A DNA stretch of 64,000 nt, taken from positions 1 through 64,000 of the forward strand of contig JADIIU010000077.1 in NCBI GenBank assembly GCA_027603945.1, read 5' to 3'. The position numbers and the translations under genes were made by a program. Origin of the DNA: Terramyces sp. JEL0728 (Eukaryota > Chytridiomycota > Chytridiomycetes > Rhizophydiales > Terramycetaceae). The notes below the pieces were generated by a model. It saw nothing but the letters and a program-made list of their open reading frames with translations. It was not told the DNA's origin and made no database searches. Below, piece after piece: positions 27,922 through 37,685 of this stretch; the stretch's first letter is position 1, and each line of letters starts with the position of its first letter.

Positions 27922-29847
27922 TTAACATCCAGGCAATTTGTCAAAGTTGTTAACAAATTGCTTGTCATCCTTTGCATTAGCACCAAGACCTCTCTTGGCG
28001 AATCCGTTTGTAATTGCACACTTGTTTGCACCATTGAATAGCTGTTTATCAGCAGCGACGATAGCATCACGAGCATCAACGAATGATGGGTTGCATGGCT
28101 GGATTTTCATACCGGTTACAACGTTTTGGATGTACTGGGTGTTGCCTTTTGTGAGATCAGGTTTTCCGTTCTTTGGGTTAAGGAAGCTATTGTCAAAGCC
28201 GTTAGCAGTGATCATGTTCCACATGACTTCAAACAGCATAGAGGTCCAAACTTCACCGATAGCATGCACTTCGGGAGTAGTTGGGACATCTTGGAAAGAT
28301 TTGGTGTTTGTTTTGGTGTCAGTTGAAAATGGCTGAGAGCGGACACCTTTAACCTTGTCGCCGGTAACATACTGGCCAATTGCGATGTTGTCTTGAGGAG
28401 TATTGGTAGCTTTGAGCTCAAGTGCAATGGCCATAGCATCAGACCATCCTTCACCCAAACCACCAGATTCGAGACCATTCAAACAGTTGGCAGTGGCAGC
28501 GCCGCCAGTCAATCGGCCAGAAAGACCATGCGTAAGTTCATGAAGAACGACAGCATTTTCTGAAGCACCATCCCTGTTTGGCTGTGTAGTGGTAAAGATG
28601 AACATTCTCATGACACCGTTTTGACCGTCAGGCGGGGTTTGGAAGTTGGCATTGTTGGTTCCAGATCCATCTTGAACAAGCGCAATAACAGAATCGCCAC
28701 CTTTACCTTTTCCACTAGCGTTGACTTCTTGGAAGTTTCCGGCTGCTTCGGTGAAACCAAAGTTGTTGAGGATATCGTGATATCGGTTTGCCAAAAAGAA
28801 TGCTCTGGTAATAGAAGCATCGACGTATTGCGGTGGTTCTTGGTTAACATCGTCAACTGGGTTATCGAATACAGCCAGGTTTTTGTTGCCCTGAGCAACA
28901 TTGGCAGCAGCTTGGTTAGGAGCTTGATTAGCAGCGTTTTCAGCGGCAACAACATTATTACCCTGGGTAATATTTTTATTCCCGACCCAGCCATCAACAG
29001 AAGAGGTAAGATCTTCTGGATTGTTTTGAATATTTTGCTTGGTGGTTCTTGGATCCTTGTCGCCGATCTGATTCACCAAGAACTGGGTTGGTGGAGGAGC
29101 TGCCACCGCTTGTCGCTTGACTACACGGCCTTCGCTAGTGTAGGCAATGGATGAAGTCCAATCGGCAGCACCCAAAATCTTGCCATTTTTGTCAACCATA
29201 ACGTTCAAATACATGGTTTTACCAGGAGCGACAATATCGTGCACATTAACCAAAGAGTTGGCAGTTTTGTAAACTGCATCGCGGCAAGTTACATTGCCAA
29301 TAGCAAATTCGACACCCCCAAAGACTTGAGAGTTGCCATCTTGCGAGACAGTCCAGCCAGCTGGATTGGTTTTGACGCCAAGACTGCTTGCGACAGTTTT
29401 CACTGCATCGGCGCAGGAAATGCCAGCGTCACGCTTAACCGGAGCTGCTTCGCTGGTTTTGACCCAGCTGGTGCCAACAGCAATGAGATTTCCAGTATTG
29501 GACATTGTCATTTGAGCAACAGAGTTGACAATATCCAAGCCTTGGGTTTGTTTGAGCATGTAGCAGTGATATAGACCAGTTAGAGAATCGAGATGCGCAG
29601 TTTGCTGAACGATTGCGTCTTGCGAGGTTGCTTGCAGGTTTGCGGTTGCCCAATCCATGGCTTTTGCTGCTAAATCACTGGTTGAAAGCAGAGCACTCCG
29701 TTTGGTGTTTGTATTTACAAAATCGGTTTTGAAGGTATTTGGTGGGGAATACATTGCAGGGAATGAGTTCAATCGCTCTTGACTCTTGCCCTTTCTTTCG
29801 GTGAAGGCAAGAGCAAATCCAGTAATTACAGTAGCCTTGATGAACAT
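27922..29847 (-). CDS. fungalysin metalloprotease (peptidase family M36), 641 aa
   Basis: Secreted zinc metalloprotease made as a preproenzyme; intronless. The hydrophobic N-terminus (FIKATVITGFALAF) acts as a signal sequence, residues ~20-230 form the FTP/propeptide, and the catalytic domain contains HELTHG at 436-441 (two zinc-binding His and the catalytic Glu) with the third ligand Glu466 in GLGEGWSD. Length and layout are those of chytrid and other fungal fungalysins, which degrade extracellular proteins such as keratin, elastin or collagen. A TATA box lies 23-31 bp before the ATG and a paired TGACG element further upstream. Confidence 0.93.
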   Translation of the reverse strand: MFIKATVITGFALAFTERKGKSQERLNSFPAMYSPPNTFKTDFVNTNTKRSALLSTSDLAAKAMDWATANLQATSQDAIVQQTAHLDSLTGLYHCYMLKQTQGLDIVNSVAQMTMSNTGNLIAVGTSWVKTSEAAPVKRDAGISCADAVKTVASSLGVKTNPAGWTVSQDGNSQVFGGVEFAIGNVTCRDAVYKTANSLVNVHDIVAPGKTMYLNVMVDKNGKILGAADWTSSIAYTSEGRVVKRQAVAAPPPTQFLVNQIGDKDPRTTKQNIQNNPEDLTSSVDGWVGNKNITQGNNVVAAENAANQAPNQAAANVAQGNKNLAVFDNPVDDVNQEPPQYVDASITRAFFLANRYHDILNNFGFTEAAGNFQEVNASGKGKGGDSVIALVQDGSGTNNANFQTPPDGQNGVMRMFIFTTTQPNRDGASENAVVLHELTHGLSGRLTGGAATANCLNGLESGGLGEGWSDAMAIALELKATNTPQDNIAIGQYVTGDKVKGVRSQPFSTDTKTNTKSFQDVPTTPEVHAIGEVWTSMLFEVMWNMITANGFDNSFLNPKNGKPDLTKGNTQYIQNVVTGMKIQPCNPSFVDARDAIVAADKQLFNGANKCAITNGFAKRGLGANAKDDKQFVNNFDKLPGC

Positions 29848-30389
29848 TATGGAAATGAGAGATCTGAAACTATTTATATGTCATAATCGTTTCAGCTTGT
29901 GGGCGTAATGAATGAAGTGGGCTCGTGCAAGCTCCTGTCAAGCCCACCTGCAGAACCACTACATATCGGTAAACGCAGATATGACGATCACGTCATGCCA
30001 TATTACCATATATTTGTAATTGGTCATCTTGATTCCACTTTACTTTAGAAAGTCTGAAATGCGCACTAGATTAAAATCCTGTTCGCGAAAGAAGGGCTTA
30101 AGAAAACCATCCGGGGAACTGCTCGTTTGGGCAACAGATTCATCGTCATTGCGTCAGAAGACAAGGACTTTACAGAATTTTCTTTTGTAGACATCCATTG
30201 AGACACATCTATTCAGAAAGTAGTGGTACAATTATGCAAGTATACACCTCACCTATAGCAGCAGCTTGTAAACTTACACTAGAGGCCAGATAGCGACTGA
30301 AGGATATAAACTTAAAGTGCATCAATGAGTGAGCAACCAATTAATTACATAATCCTACATAACGCAAGCTATCGCCAACTTTTTTAAAT
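29848..30389. other. 542-bp promoter and intergenic region upstream of fungalysin
   Basis: No ORF with coding character and no RNA gene seen. At 29982-29995 there is an inverted pair of TGACG half-sites with a 4-bp spacer (TGACGATCACGTCA), about 135 bp upstream of the fungalysin ATG, which could bind a bZIP dimer. Confidence 0.4.
29870..29878 (-). promoter_or_regulatory. TATA box of fungalysin gene
   Basis: TATAAATAG on the minus strand, starting about 31 bp upstream of the fungalysin ATG. Confidence 0.6.
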
Positions 30390-30932
30390 CTCCCGAATGA
30401 AGTCCAGGTGATGATCGCAGAGCTGCTGGATATGAAATCAGTATTAGAGCTCTCAAAGTCCAGTAAATACTTTTACAAGTTCCTACCACCAATTCGATTC
30501 TTGACTCTGCGGATCAACCAGAGAGCTACGATTACGACAGTGTACTGGATTGCTGAGATAACGATGAATTCCAACAAAACTCTGGGAACTAATATTATGA
30601 ACAATATCTAGGTTGTTTATGTATTATACTGCAAATTATGAATATCCACACTTGTCCACAATTACCGAATTACTAGTGCACTCGAGTGCTGTGCAAAAAC
30701 AAGTATTCCAAACTATACATCAAACAAAAATAAGGCTGCTGCAATTGTATGAATGTAAATAGATGGTGAGGATATAGCGATTCTGGCAAAGAATTTAAAA
30801 GAGTCGAATTTGGAGCAATTGGCTCTTAACCAAATAACCAATGCAGGTGCAGTTGCACTTTCAGCGTGCCTTCCCCAATGTAGAATCGACTCTCTGCAAT
30901 TGAGTAGTAATCAAATAGGAGATCGTCATTGA
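30390..30932 (+). pseudogene. relic of an F-box/LRR family gene
   Basis: Two separated remnants share the same order as in the intact paralogs downstream. At 30390-30520 the frame reads LPNEVQVMIAELLDMKSV and then KSSKYFYKFLPPIRFL, which aligns with the F-box of the family. At 30772-30932 it reads IAILAKNLKESNLEQLALNQ followed by NAGAVALSACLPQC, i.e. two LRRs. The first part has no start ATG before the box, the middle ~250 bp is unrecognisable and the rest of the gene is missing. This is a decayed copy at the head of the array. Confidence 0.7.
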
Positions 30933-31073
30933 TGGAAATGGTCGGTAACTCACCTTTAAACTTATTTTCCGTTTGAATTGCAGTTGATTGTTTCATTTAT
31001 GCCCCCATTTTCTGGTTCACAAGTGGGCAAAAAAGTCGGCAAAAAGGTATCACAAAAGAAAAGCAGAAGAGAC

Positions 31074-32705
31074 ATGCAAATAGACTCGTTCCCGCAAGAG
31101 ATTCATCATGGAATTATAGAATGCCTGGATGGAGATGATCTTCTCCATTTATCCTTATCCAATCGTTACTTTTACGAATTTCTATCTTCATTTCGATTAC
31201 TAGCGGCCTGTATAAAGAGGGAATACCACGAGAGTTACATGTGGCCAGTAGCGATACTCTCCAAGGAAACAATCCGCACTGGTTGCAGCATTACTGATTG
31301 TCTGCAGCAGTTGAAACTGGAGCAATTCAATTTTACTGATATCTTCATCAACACGGAAATTGGGTCAAAATTGGCAGATGTAATACCTCAATCTAAAAGT
31401 TATGATGTTGCGGTTATCAATGGAATCAAGAAGAGTCAATTTGATACAATTTTAGGTCATAGAAACCTGAAGACTATTGCATTTGATGCAGGAAATCCAA
31501 TGATACCTCTGTTTATACCAATACTAGAGAATATCAGGAATTTAGCAGCACTAAGATTGTCGGGATTGGATGAATCAAATTTCATTCAGTTGGTAAAGCA
31601 TCTGCCAGATTCAAACATCTGCAAACTAGCAATAATGGAGGTGGATAGCAAATTCAACACTAGATGCCATAGCTCGCTTTTTTCCGTGCTGCATTTGACG
31701 AAATTAACGAAATTGTCAATGTGTGAATGTCGTTTGAACGACGAATCGGCTGTTAAACTTGCCAAAGCTCTTCCAAATACCAAACTAAATACCTTGGAAT
31801 TGAATTGCAACCAAATCACTGACGTTGGTGTAATTGTGATATCAAAAGTATTGCGATACACACAACTTTGTACTCTCGAACTTTTGCTAAATGGAATTAC
31901 TATCACTGGGTTTACAGCACTTGCCGCTTCATTCCCGCATTCAAAATTGACTGCTTTCGATGTAAGCAAGAATCCAGTAAAGAAATGCGAAATCGAATAT
32001 CACGTTTTAACAAACCTTGCAAATTCAAACATTGAATATGTCTGGATTACCCAAAATGAAGAAAGATTTTATGTTCTTCTGATTGAAAATATTAGCAAAT
32101 CAAATCTCAAAAGTATTACTTTAAGGATACCATACAAATTTTTGAAAGGGTTTTTGATTGCTGCCCAGTCATCAAAACTAGAGGAAATGAATATTCAAGG
32201 ATACGGAGGTTTGTTTAGCGATGAATCGGCGGTGGCATTGGCAAAGCATATTGACAAATTGCCTGTAAAAAGAATCGTCTTTAATGGAAGCGTTATCGGA
32301 CCACATGGACTGGCCTCAATTTTGCGCAATCTTACAAAGACTTCAAAGCTGAAACATTTGGAATTATCTTCAAGCCTAGTAAAAATAGACAAATTCAGAA
32401 ATATTGGGGAACTGTTGACAGATACCAGTTTGAGATCGTTGAAAATTACAAATGCTGAATGGAACGATAGCACCTTGGAATCTCTTGTCCAGGGTGTGAA
32501 TGGATCTCTGCTGCGACACTTGGATTTATCGTACAACAATTTCACGCCTTCTGCCATCTTGGAGTTTGTATCAAGAGTAAGAAAATCCAAACTATTCAAG
32601 CTGGAATTCAAGAATATTATTCGTGATAACCAGTTGCGCAAAAGGACAATGCTTCAAATTTTAGATCTGGTCGACGGAAACTATAACTTGAATGTGTTGA
32701 TTTAA
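31074..32705 (+). CDS. F-box/LRR protein, array member 1, 543 aa
   Basis: Intronless. An N-terminal F-box-like segment (SFPQEIHHGIIECLDGDDLL then LSNRYFYEFL) is followed by LRRs of the ribonuclease-inhibitor type spread over the rest (for example TKLSMCECRLNDESAVKLAK and NTLELNCNQITDVGVIVIS). Such proteins usually supply substrate specificity to S-phase SCF ubiquitin ligases. The start is set at 31074 because every paralog begins within a few residues of the box; an in-frame ATG at 30999 would add 25 Lys-rich residues. The C-terminus (ILDLVDGNYNLNVLI) is shared with relics nearby. Targets unknown. Confidence 0.8.
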   Translation: MQIDSFPQEIHHGIIECLDGDDLLHLSLSNRYFYEFLSSFRLLAACIKREYHESYMWPVAILSKETIRTGCSITDCLQQLKLEQFNFTDIFINTEIGSKLADVIPQSKSYDVAVINGIKKSQFDTILGHRNLKTIAFDAGNPMIPLFIPILENIRNLAALRLSGLDESNFIQLVKHLPDSNICKLAIMEVDSKFNTRCHSSLFSVLHLTKLTKLSMCECRLNDESAVKLAKALPNTKLNTLELNCNQITDVGVIVISKVLRYTQLCTLELLLNGITITGFTALAASFPHSKLTAFDVSKNPVKKCEIEYHVLTNLANSNIEYVWITQNEERFYVLLIENISKSNLKSITLRIPYKFLKGFLIAAQSSKLEEMNIQGYGGLFSDESAVALAKHIDKLPVKRIVFNGSVIGPHGLASILRNLTKTSKLKHLELSSSLVKIDKFRNIGELLTDTSLRSLKITNAEWNDSTLESLVQGVNGSLLRHLDLSYNNFTPSAILEFVSRVRKSKLFKLEFKNIIRDNQLRKRTMLQILDLVDGNYNLNVLI

Positions 32706-32817
32706 TAAAAGATTGCATTTCCTGCCAGTGCCGTTGAAATGATGGTTAAGCTTATATGTGGTGTCCAGTGAGTCATTAGCCGGAACAGGACTAGAACTTT
32801 TTTGGCTAAAAATCAGA

Positions 32818-34431
32818 ATGCCGCGAATACCTGTAGAGCTACTGCATGAAGTAGTGGAATATATGGATACTGGATCACTACTGAACCTCTCACTTACAAG
32901 CAAATTTTATTTTAGATATCTGGCAATCTTTGGACGGATAGCGAATGCAATCAACCCATCACATTTAAATCAAATATGGCCGTCACTGGAGCTATCTTCA
33001 AAGACACTAAAACAAAGTTATTTATCTAATCTGGAAAAAATGGTTGAAATCATCTCTAATTGCCCATTTAAATTTCCTCAGATTTCCATTACCAGTTTGA
33101 TTTTTAAAGCTTTGGACAAGCATTTGCCTCCATCGCATGAATTGAAACTCATTATTGGAAATGATTCAAAGGCGGAAGAATTAGGCACTGCTCATTCACA
33201 AAACAACTTGACAATTGTCGAATTCACAGCAGTAAATTTACAAAATTTCAATTTCATGCTGGGTTGCCAAAACATACGATCATTGTCATTTACCGCTTGC
33301 TTCACATTCAACTTTGATCTTCTGGTAGACAAACTAATCAACAGCTCAGTCGAAGAATTAAACTTTGAACGGAATTTTGATTTCAACAGCGATGGAATCG
33401 ACAAGGTCCTTTCTGTACTTGGAGAAACTAAATTAAAACGACTGTCAATGAAAAACTTTTTTATTGGATCAGAATCTATTCATGTGCTCACGCAATCTTT
33501 ACCATCTTCGAAACTAGAGTATTTGGATTTGGGAGAAAATTCAATTACAGACGATGATACAGTTGAAATTTCCAGAATATTGCCGTTAACAGAATTGAAG
33601 GTGCTGAAACTGGACAGGAATAATATTAGTAAAGTAGGATATGAAGCGCTTACCAAAGGACTCGTTAATTCTAAAATTACAATCTTGCATATTTATGATA
33701 ACGAAATTGAGACTTTTGATTTGGAATATTTCATGGCGGAGAACTTGGCAGATACCCAAATTGAAGAAGTTACTGTTTCCACGTTTGATGAACGATTGTA
33801 TCATTCATTGACAGAAAACATCAGCAGGTCCAATGTAAAGACGTTGAATTTGTCCATTCCAGCTTGTTTTTTGCAGCCGGTTTTGAAGTCTGCTCGTTAT
33901 TCAACTCTCCAAACATTGGTAATCAGCGGAAGAGATATCGAATTTGGAGACGCATCTGTTACTATATTATCGCAATATTTAAAGGATTTACCTATAAAAG
34001 AACTTGCACTCAAAACCTGCTACGTTGGCAGCAGTGGAATACGGGCATTGTTCAAGAATCTAGAGCAAAGCAAGGTAGAGCGTCTAGTAACTTCTGCCTT
34101 ACCGGAGAGTGTGGACGAATTTGAAAATATAGGTGAATATTTAGCAAATTGCAATTTAAGACATTTAGGAATCTCCTCTAGCACATGGACGGATGGAATA
34201 CTGGAAAAAATAGCTGCAGGAGTCAACAAGTCAAAACTGCAAAGTATAGATTTATCAAGCAATTCGTTTATTACATATGACGGCATTCTACAGTTTGTTT
34301 CCGATACCAAAGAATCGAATTTGGTTTCCATAGATCTTACGTTTATTGTTGCCGACTACAATTTACGAAAGAAACTTGGCAAGGAGATCCATTCTATTCG
34401 AGAAGACGGAAGACTGCGCGTTTATCTTTAA
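32818..34431 (+). CDS. F-box/LRR protein, array member 2, 537 aa
   Basis: Intronless second copy, 112 bp after member 1. The F-box reads RIPVELLHEVVEYMDTGSLL with LTSKFYFRYL, and LRRs include KLEYLDLGENSITDDD and ELKVLKLDRNNISKVG. A conserved C-terminal segment (NLRKKLGKEIHSIREDGR) aligns with the end of member 1. Sequence divergence between members is high except in the box, the repeats and the tail, so the duplication is old or diversifying. Role inferred as for member 1. Confidence 0.8.
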   Translation: MPRIPVELLHEVVEYMDTGSLLNLSLTSKFYFRYLAIFGRIANAINPSHLNQIWPSLELSSKTLKQSYLSNLEKMVEIISNCPFKFPQISITSLIFKALDKHLPPSHELKLIIGNDSKAEELGTAHSQNNLTIVEFTAVNLQNFNFMLGCQNIRSLSFTACFTFNFDLLVDKLINSSVEELNFERNFDFNSDGIDKVLSVLGETKLKRLSMKNFFIGSESIHVLTQSLPSSKLEYLDLGENSITDDDTVEISRILPLTELKVLKLDRNNISKVGYEALTKGLVNSKITILHIYDNEIETFDLEYFMAENLADTQIEEVTVSTFDERLYHSLTENISRSNVKTLNLSIPACFLQPVLKSARYSTLQTLVISGRDIEFGDASVTILSQYLKDLPIKELALKTCYVGSSGIRALFKNLEQSKVERLVTSALPESVDEFENIGEYLANCNLRHLGISSSTWTDGILEKIAAGVNKSKLQSIDLSSNSFITYDGILQFVSDTKESNLVSIDLTFIVADYNLRKKLGKEIHSIREDGRLRVYL

Positions 34432-34470
34432 CTGCTACCAAATAAACATGTGTCTGTGTGATTATCCCCA

Positions 34471-34557
34471 GAGGGAATTATTCGTTTCCTAGCCAGAGTC
34501 AAGGGTCCAGACTTTTCCTATATAGTTTCAAAGATTTCAAATGAACACAGTGCCTGA
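34471..34557 (+). pseudogene. short relic resembling the C-terminal part of an F-box/LRR gene
   Basis: The frame EGIIRFLARVKGPDFSYIVS is open for 28 codons and aligns by eye with the C-terminal GILQFVSDTKESNLVSIDL and AILEFVSRVRKSKLFKLEF segments of members 2 and 1. No flanking coding sequence survives. Short, so modest confidence. Confidence 0.4.
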
Positions 34558-34691
34558 AAGCAGCGAGACAGCTGTTGAAAGGATCCGATTTGGCTGTTAT
34601 CATGGAATTATTAGCATGCTAATACAAATCCTTGCAATTATTCACAAATTCCATTTTAACTTTTTCAATCTCCAAAACTAACACCTTTCAA

Positions 34692-36266
34692 ATGCTCACC
34701 ACACTACCCAGAGAAATTCATTATCTAATAATTGACTATCTGCAAGGAATAGACATCCTGTACCTATCGCTAGCCAACATCTACTTTTACAATTTCCTAA
34801 ATCCGTTCCGAATTTTAGCTTTAAAAACATCAAATGTTCACTTGATTTGGCCGACACTTGCGCTTGGTCAACGAGTTGTGAAAAAAGAAACGGCAGGATT
34901 CTTAAAATCAATCACGGATTGGGAATTTCACTTTAACGAAATTGTTATTGATGCGACACAGTTAAGTATAGTGAAATCCTACTTGCCGCCAACTAGATTG
35001 CTTCATGTTAAAATAGACAGCAATACAACGGTAGAAGAGTTGGATATCATCAGAGACTGCAATATTACACATCTATCTATTTTGAATCGAATTAGTGATA
35101 AGAGAGTGGTTCAGGAGTTGCTTGAATGCAGATGGAAGAATTTAAAGGTACTGGAGTTTTGTGATTATGGATTAATTGACTGGAAAAGGTTCAGTGAACG
35201 ATTCAGGGCATTTTCAGTGGAAAGGTTAACTGTGCGTACGACATTCAATGTGGAAACGATCAGTTACTTTTCTATTGCGAGTTGCAAGACATTTATTTCC
35301 AATTTGAATCTTTCAGGATGCCAACTAAATGACCAGATAGTATCAATATTGTCTGATTACCTTCCCGAATTCAAGGTTCTAGATCGCTTGTACATGGAAG
35401 TCAATGAAATATCAAATGATGGAGCTGTGTCTATTGCAAAAAGGTTACCTGGCAGTTCAGTTACCTGTCTGTTTCTCCGAAACAACAAAATTGGCTTTAA
35501 AGGTCTAGAGGCTATTTCAAAATCACTGCCCAAATCTAAACTCAAAGTTCTTGGGATCGACAACAATTCATTCGCCAACGACGATTACTATATCTTATTT
35601 GATCATATCCCAAACTCACCGCTGGAGCAATGTGCATTGTATATAAGCGAAGACCGGACATTAAAGTCGATTGCAGAGAACATTAGTTTGTCAAATATCA
35701 AAACAATCAAGTTTAATCTTGACAGCGTATATTTGGAACAGTTTTTAGTATCTGCAACAAAATCAAAGTTAACTTCACTGATTTTGTATGGAAAATACAA
35801 TGCAAATAGCGAATGTATCCTTTCCAAGTTTATCAATCAGCTGCCAGTTCAGCATTTATACCTGTCGGAGATCAAAATGTCCAAAGCTTCAATTGAAAAG
35901 ATTTTCAGCAGATTAGCTTTTACTTCCTCCATCACACATTTGTCGCTTTTGGGGTGGATGGATGATGATGGATTCAAAGCTATGGTGAATCACTTGCCGC
36001 ATACCAATATAAGAGGGTTGTTTGTCCAAAGCACAATAACCGACCATTCACTCTTATCACTGGCAAAGATCGTATCTCAAACCCAGTTGCGAGAACTGCA
36101 CATAATGTTTGGTAATATCACTGGCGAAGCAATCAAAAAGTTTGTTGAACAAGTGAAAAGCTCTCTGTTGCGGAAAGTTGATTTTCGTGGAATTTCCGTT
36201 GAAAAGAGAGTCGCAAAAGAGATTAAACGCATTGGCCCAGACTGGATGCAAATAAATCTTGAATAA
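34692..36266 (+). CDS. F-box/LRR protein, array member 3, 524 aa
   Basis: Intronless. The F-box is TLPREIHYLIIDYLQGIDIL with LANIYFYNFL. LRRs include LNLSGCQLNDQIVSILSDYL, DRLYMEVNEISNDGAVSIAK and CLFLRNNKIGFKGLEAISK. The C-terminus (VEKRVAKEIKRIGPDW) aligns with the other members. The start is the ATG at 34692, matching the position of the box in the paralogs. Likely an SCF substrate adaptor; targets unknown. Confidence 0.8.
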   Translation: MLTTLPREIHYLIIDYLQGIDILYLSLANIYFYNFLNPFRILALKTSNVHLIWPTLALGQRVVKKETAGFLKSITDWEFHFNEIVIDATQLSIVKSYLPPTRLLHVKIDSNTTVEELDIIRDCNITHLSILNRISDKRVVQELLECRWKNLKVLEFCDYGLIDWKRFSERFRAFSVERLTVRTTFNVETISYFSIASCKTFISNLNLSGCQLNDQIVSILSDYLPEFKVLDRLYMEVNEISNDGAVSIAKRLPGSSVTCLFLRNNKIGFKGLEAISKSLPKSKLKVLGIDNNSFANDDYYILFDHIPNSPLEQCALYISEDRTLKSIAENISLSNIKTIKFNLDSVYLEQFLVSATKSKLTSLILYGKYNANSECILSKFINQLPVQHLYLSEIKMSKASIEKIFSRLAFTSSITHLSLLGWMDDDGFKAMVNHLPHTNIRGLFVQSTITDHSLLSLAKIVSQTQLRELHIMFGNITGEAIKKFVEQVKSSLLRKVDFRGISVEKRVAKEIKRIGPDWMQINLE

Positions 36267-36278
36267 ATGCATCCCTTA

Positions 36279-36419
36279 TTTGAATTTGGGTCTGGTTCTT
36301 TGCAACAGCTTGCTTTTAGAGATATATTTCAGAGTAATGAAAGAAAGAAAAAGGAAATGGCGCTTGGCCGTGTTAATGAGATCCTAGATGGCAATTACAG
36401 ACTGTTTGTCACCTTCTAG
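36279..36419 (+). pseudogene. C-terminal relic of an F-box/LRR gene
   Basis: A 46-codon open stretch ends with KEMALGRVNEILDGNYRLFV and a TAG stop. It aligns with the last 45 residues of array member 1 (LQILDLVDGNYNLNVLI). It starts 12 bp after the stop of member 3 and has no 5' part, so it is the surviving tail of a deleted fourth copy. Confidence 0.65.
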
Positions 36420-36496
36420 TTACAGTCATGCTTGCGACTGCTGTTCGGGACACAGGAACGTCCAATATAACTGTAGCAATGATAATGATGCTTTTA

Positions 36497-37636
36497 TTAT
36501 GCTTTTCTTTTAAACACCTGAACTACATCAGAATCCTCAATGGTGTGATTCAGTCCCACCCTTTGCGGAACGTGCTTTGCAGAAGTTCCCCATACCAACG
36601 CAAACTTGAATTCATCAACCAAACTCTTATGGATACCTTTACATACTTGTTCTACTGTGACTCCTCTCTTTAGAATTAGCCCGCCATCAAAGTCTGGATA
36701 TTCCCCCCTCTTTTTCGTATACACTCTAATCAGATCCAAGTGATGCCACAGTTGATGAATAAGGTAATCCAAATTAATATCTGCCTCGCAAGAGACTACA
36801 ACCGTATTGTCCTGTCTTGCCAATCTATCAACTTCTTCAATTGAAATCTGATCTATCTTGTTGTAGCAATAAATGCACTTTATATACTTTCTATTTCCCA
36901 ATACCACATCAATAAATTGATCAACAGTTGCGTCTTCTCTAATTAACACTTCCGCATTATGAATTTTGTAATCGTGCAAAATACTGTAAACAATTTTTTG
37001 GTTCAAATGGGTTAATGGACAGGTAGCATTGAAGAAAATGCCTCCTCCCTTCTTTACTTTAAAGTAGATATTTGGTCTTCTGGTGTTGATTCTAATTCCC
37101 ACTGCTTCCAATTCCAATTCAAGCAGTTCTCGTTGTTTAGGTCCTTTTGTTGCATCCAGCATCATCTACAGTCAACTTTATGTACCAAAATCAAGTCTGC
37201 AGTCTGAGCAACAGCAATTACTTGTCTGCCTCTACCAACACCCTGCGCTGCCCCTTCAATGATACCTAGTTACAACAAAAGTACCTGGTAAATCCAGCAG
37301 CTGAATTTGGGCTCCATTGTACTGAATTTTACCGGGAATGCAAGTCAGAGTGGTGAACTCGTATCCAGCAACTTCAGACTTTGTTTGAGTGCATTTGGAA
37401 AGTAGAGTTGATTTACCTACACTAGGAAATCCAACCATTGCTACTCTGGCATCACCTGATCGAACTACATCGAATCCTTGGCCTTTTGGTCCTGCTTTTC
37501 CAGTTGGTTCCAGAAGCATGGTTCGGTATTTTGCCAGTTTTGCTTTAAGCAGACCCAAATGGTATTCGGTTGCCTTGTTTTTTTGTGTACGACCGATTTC
37601 CCTTTCAATATCTGCTATCTTTTCCAAGATTCCCAT
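36497..37636 (-). CDS. DRG1: developmentally regulated GTP-binding protein 1 (DRG1), 366 aa
   Basis: Exons 37636-37285, 37265-37186 and 37165-36497 (introns 19 and 20 nt). A near-textbook DRG/OBG-type GTPase: helical N-terminus [21 protein letters not shown]1 [10 protein letters not shown]3 [25 protein letters not shown]4 YNKID, and a C-terminal TGS domain ([20 protein letters not shown]). Length equals the family standard (~367). DRG1 with DFRP1/Tma46 assists translation and resolves stalled ribosomes. The two introns fall within and just after the switch II region. Confidence 0.95.
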
Positions 37637-37685
37637 TTCAAGATTTAAAAAAAATTGCAAACTTCAAATACGTGATTCTATTTTA

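Noticed and set aside
27938..29574. Several ORFs of 60-177 residues antisense to fungalysin
   Set aside because: Codon-bias shadows of a 641-codon gene; no start context or family similarity.
30999..31073. Upstream ATG for F-box/LRR member 1
   Set aside because: It adds a Lys-rich extension absent from all paralogs, which start at the F-box; kept only as an alternative.
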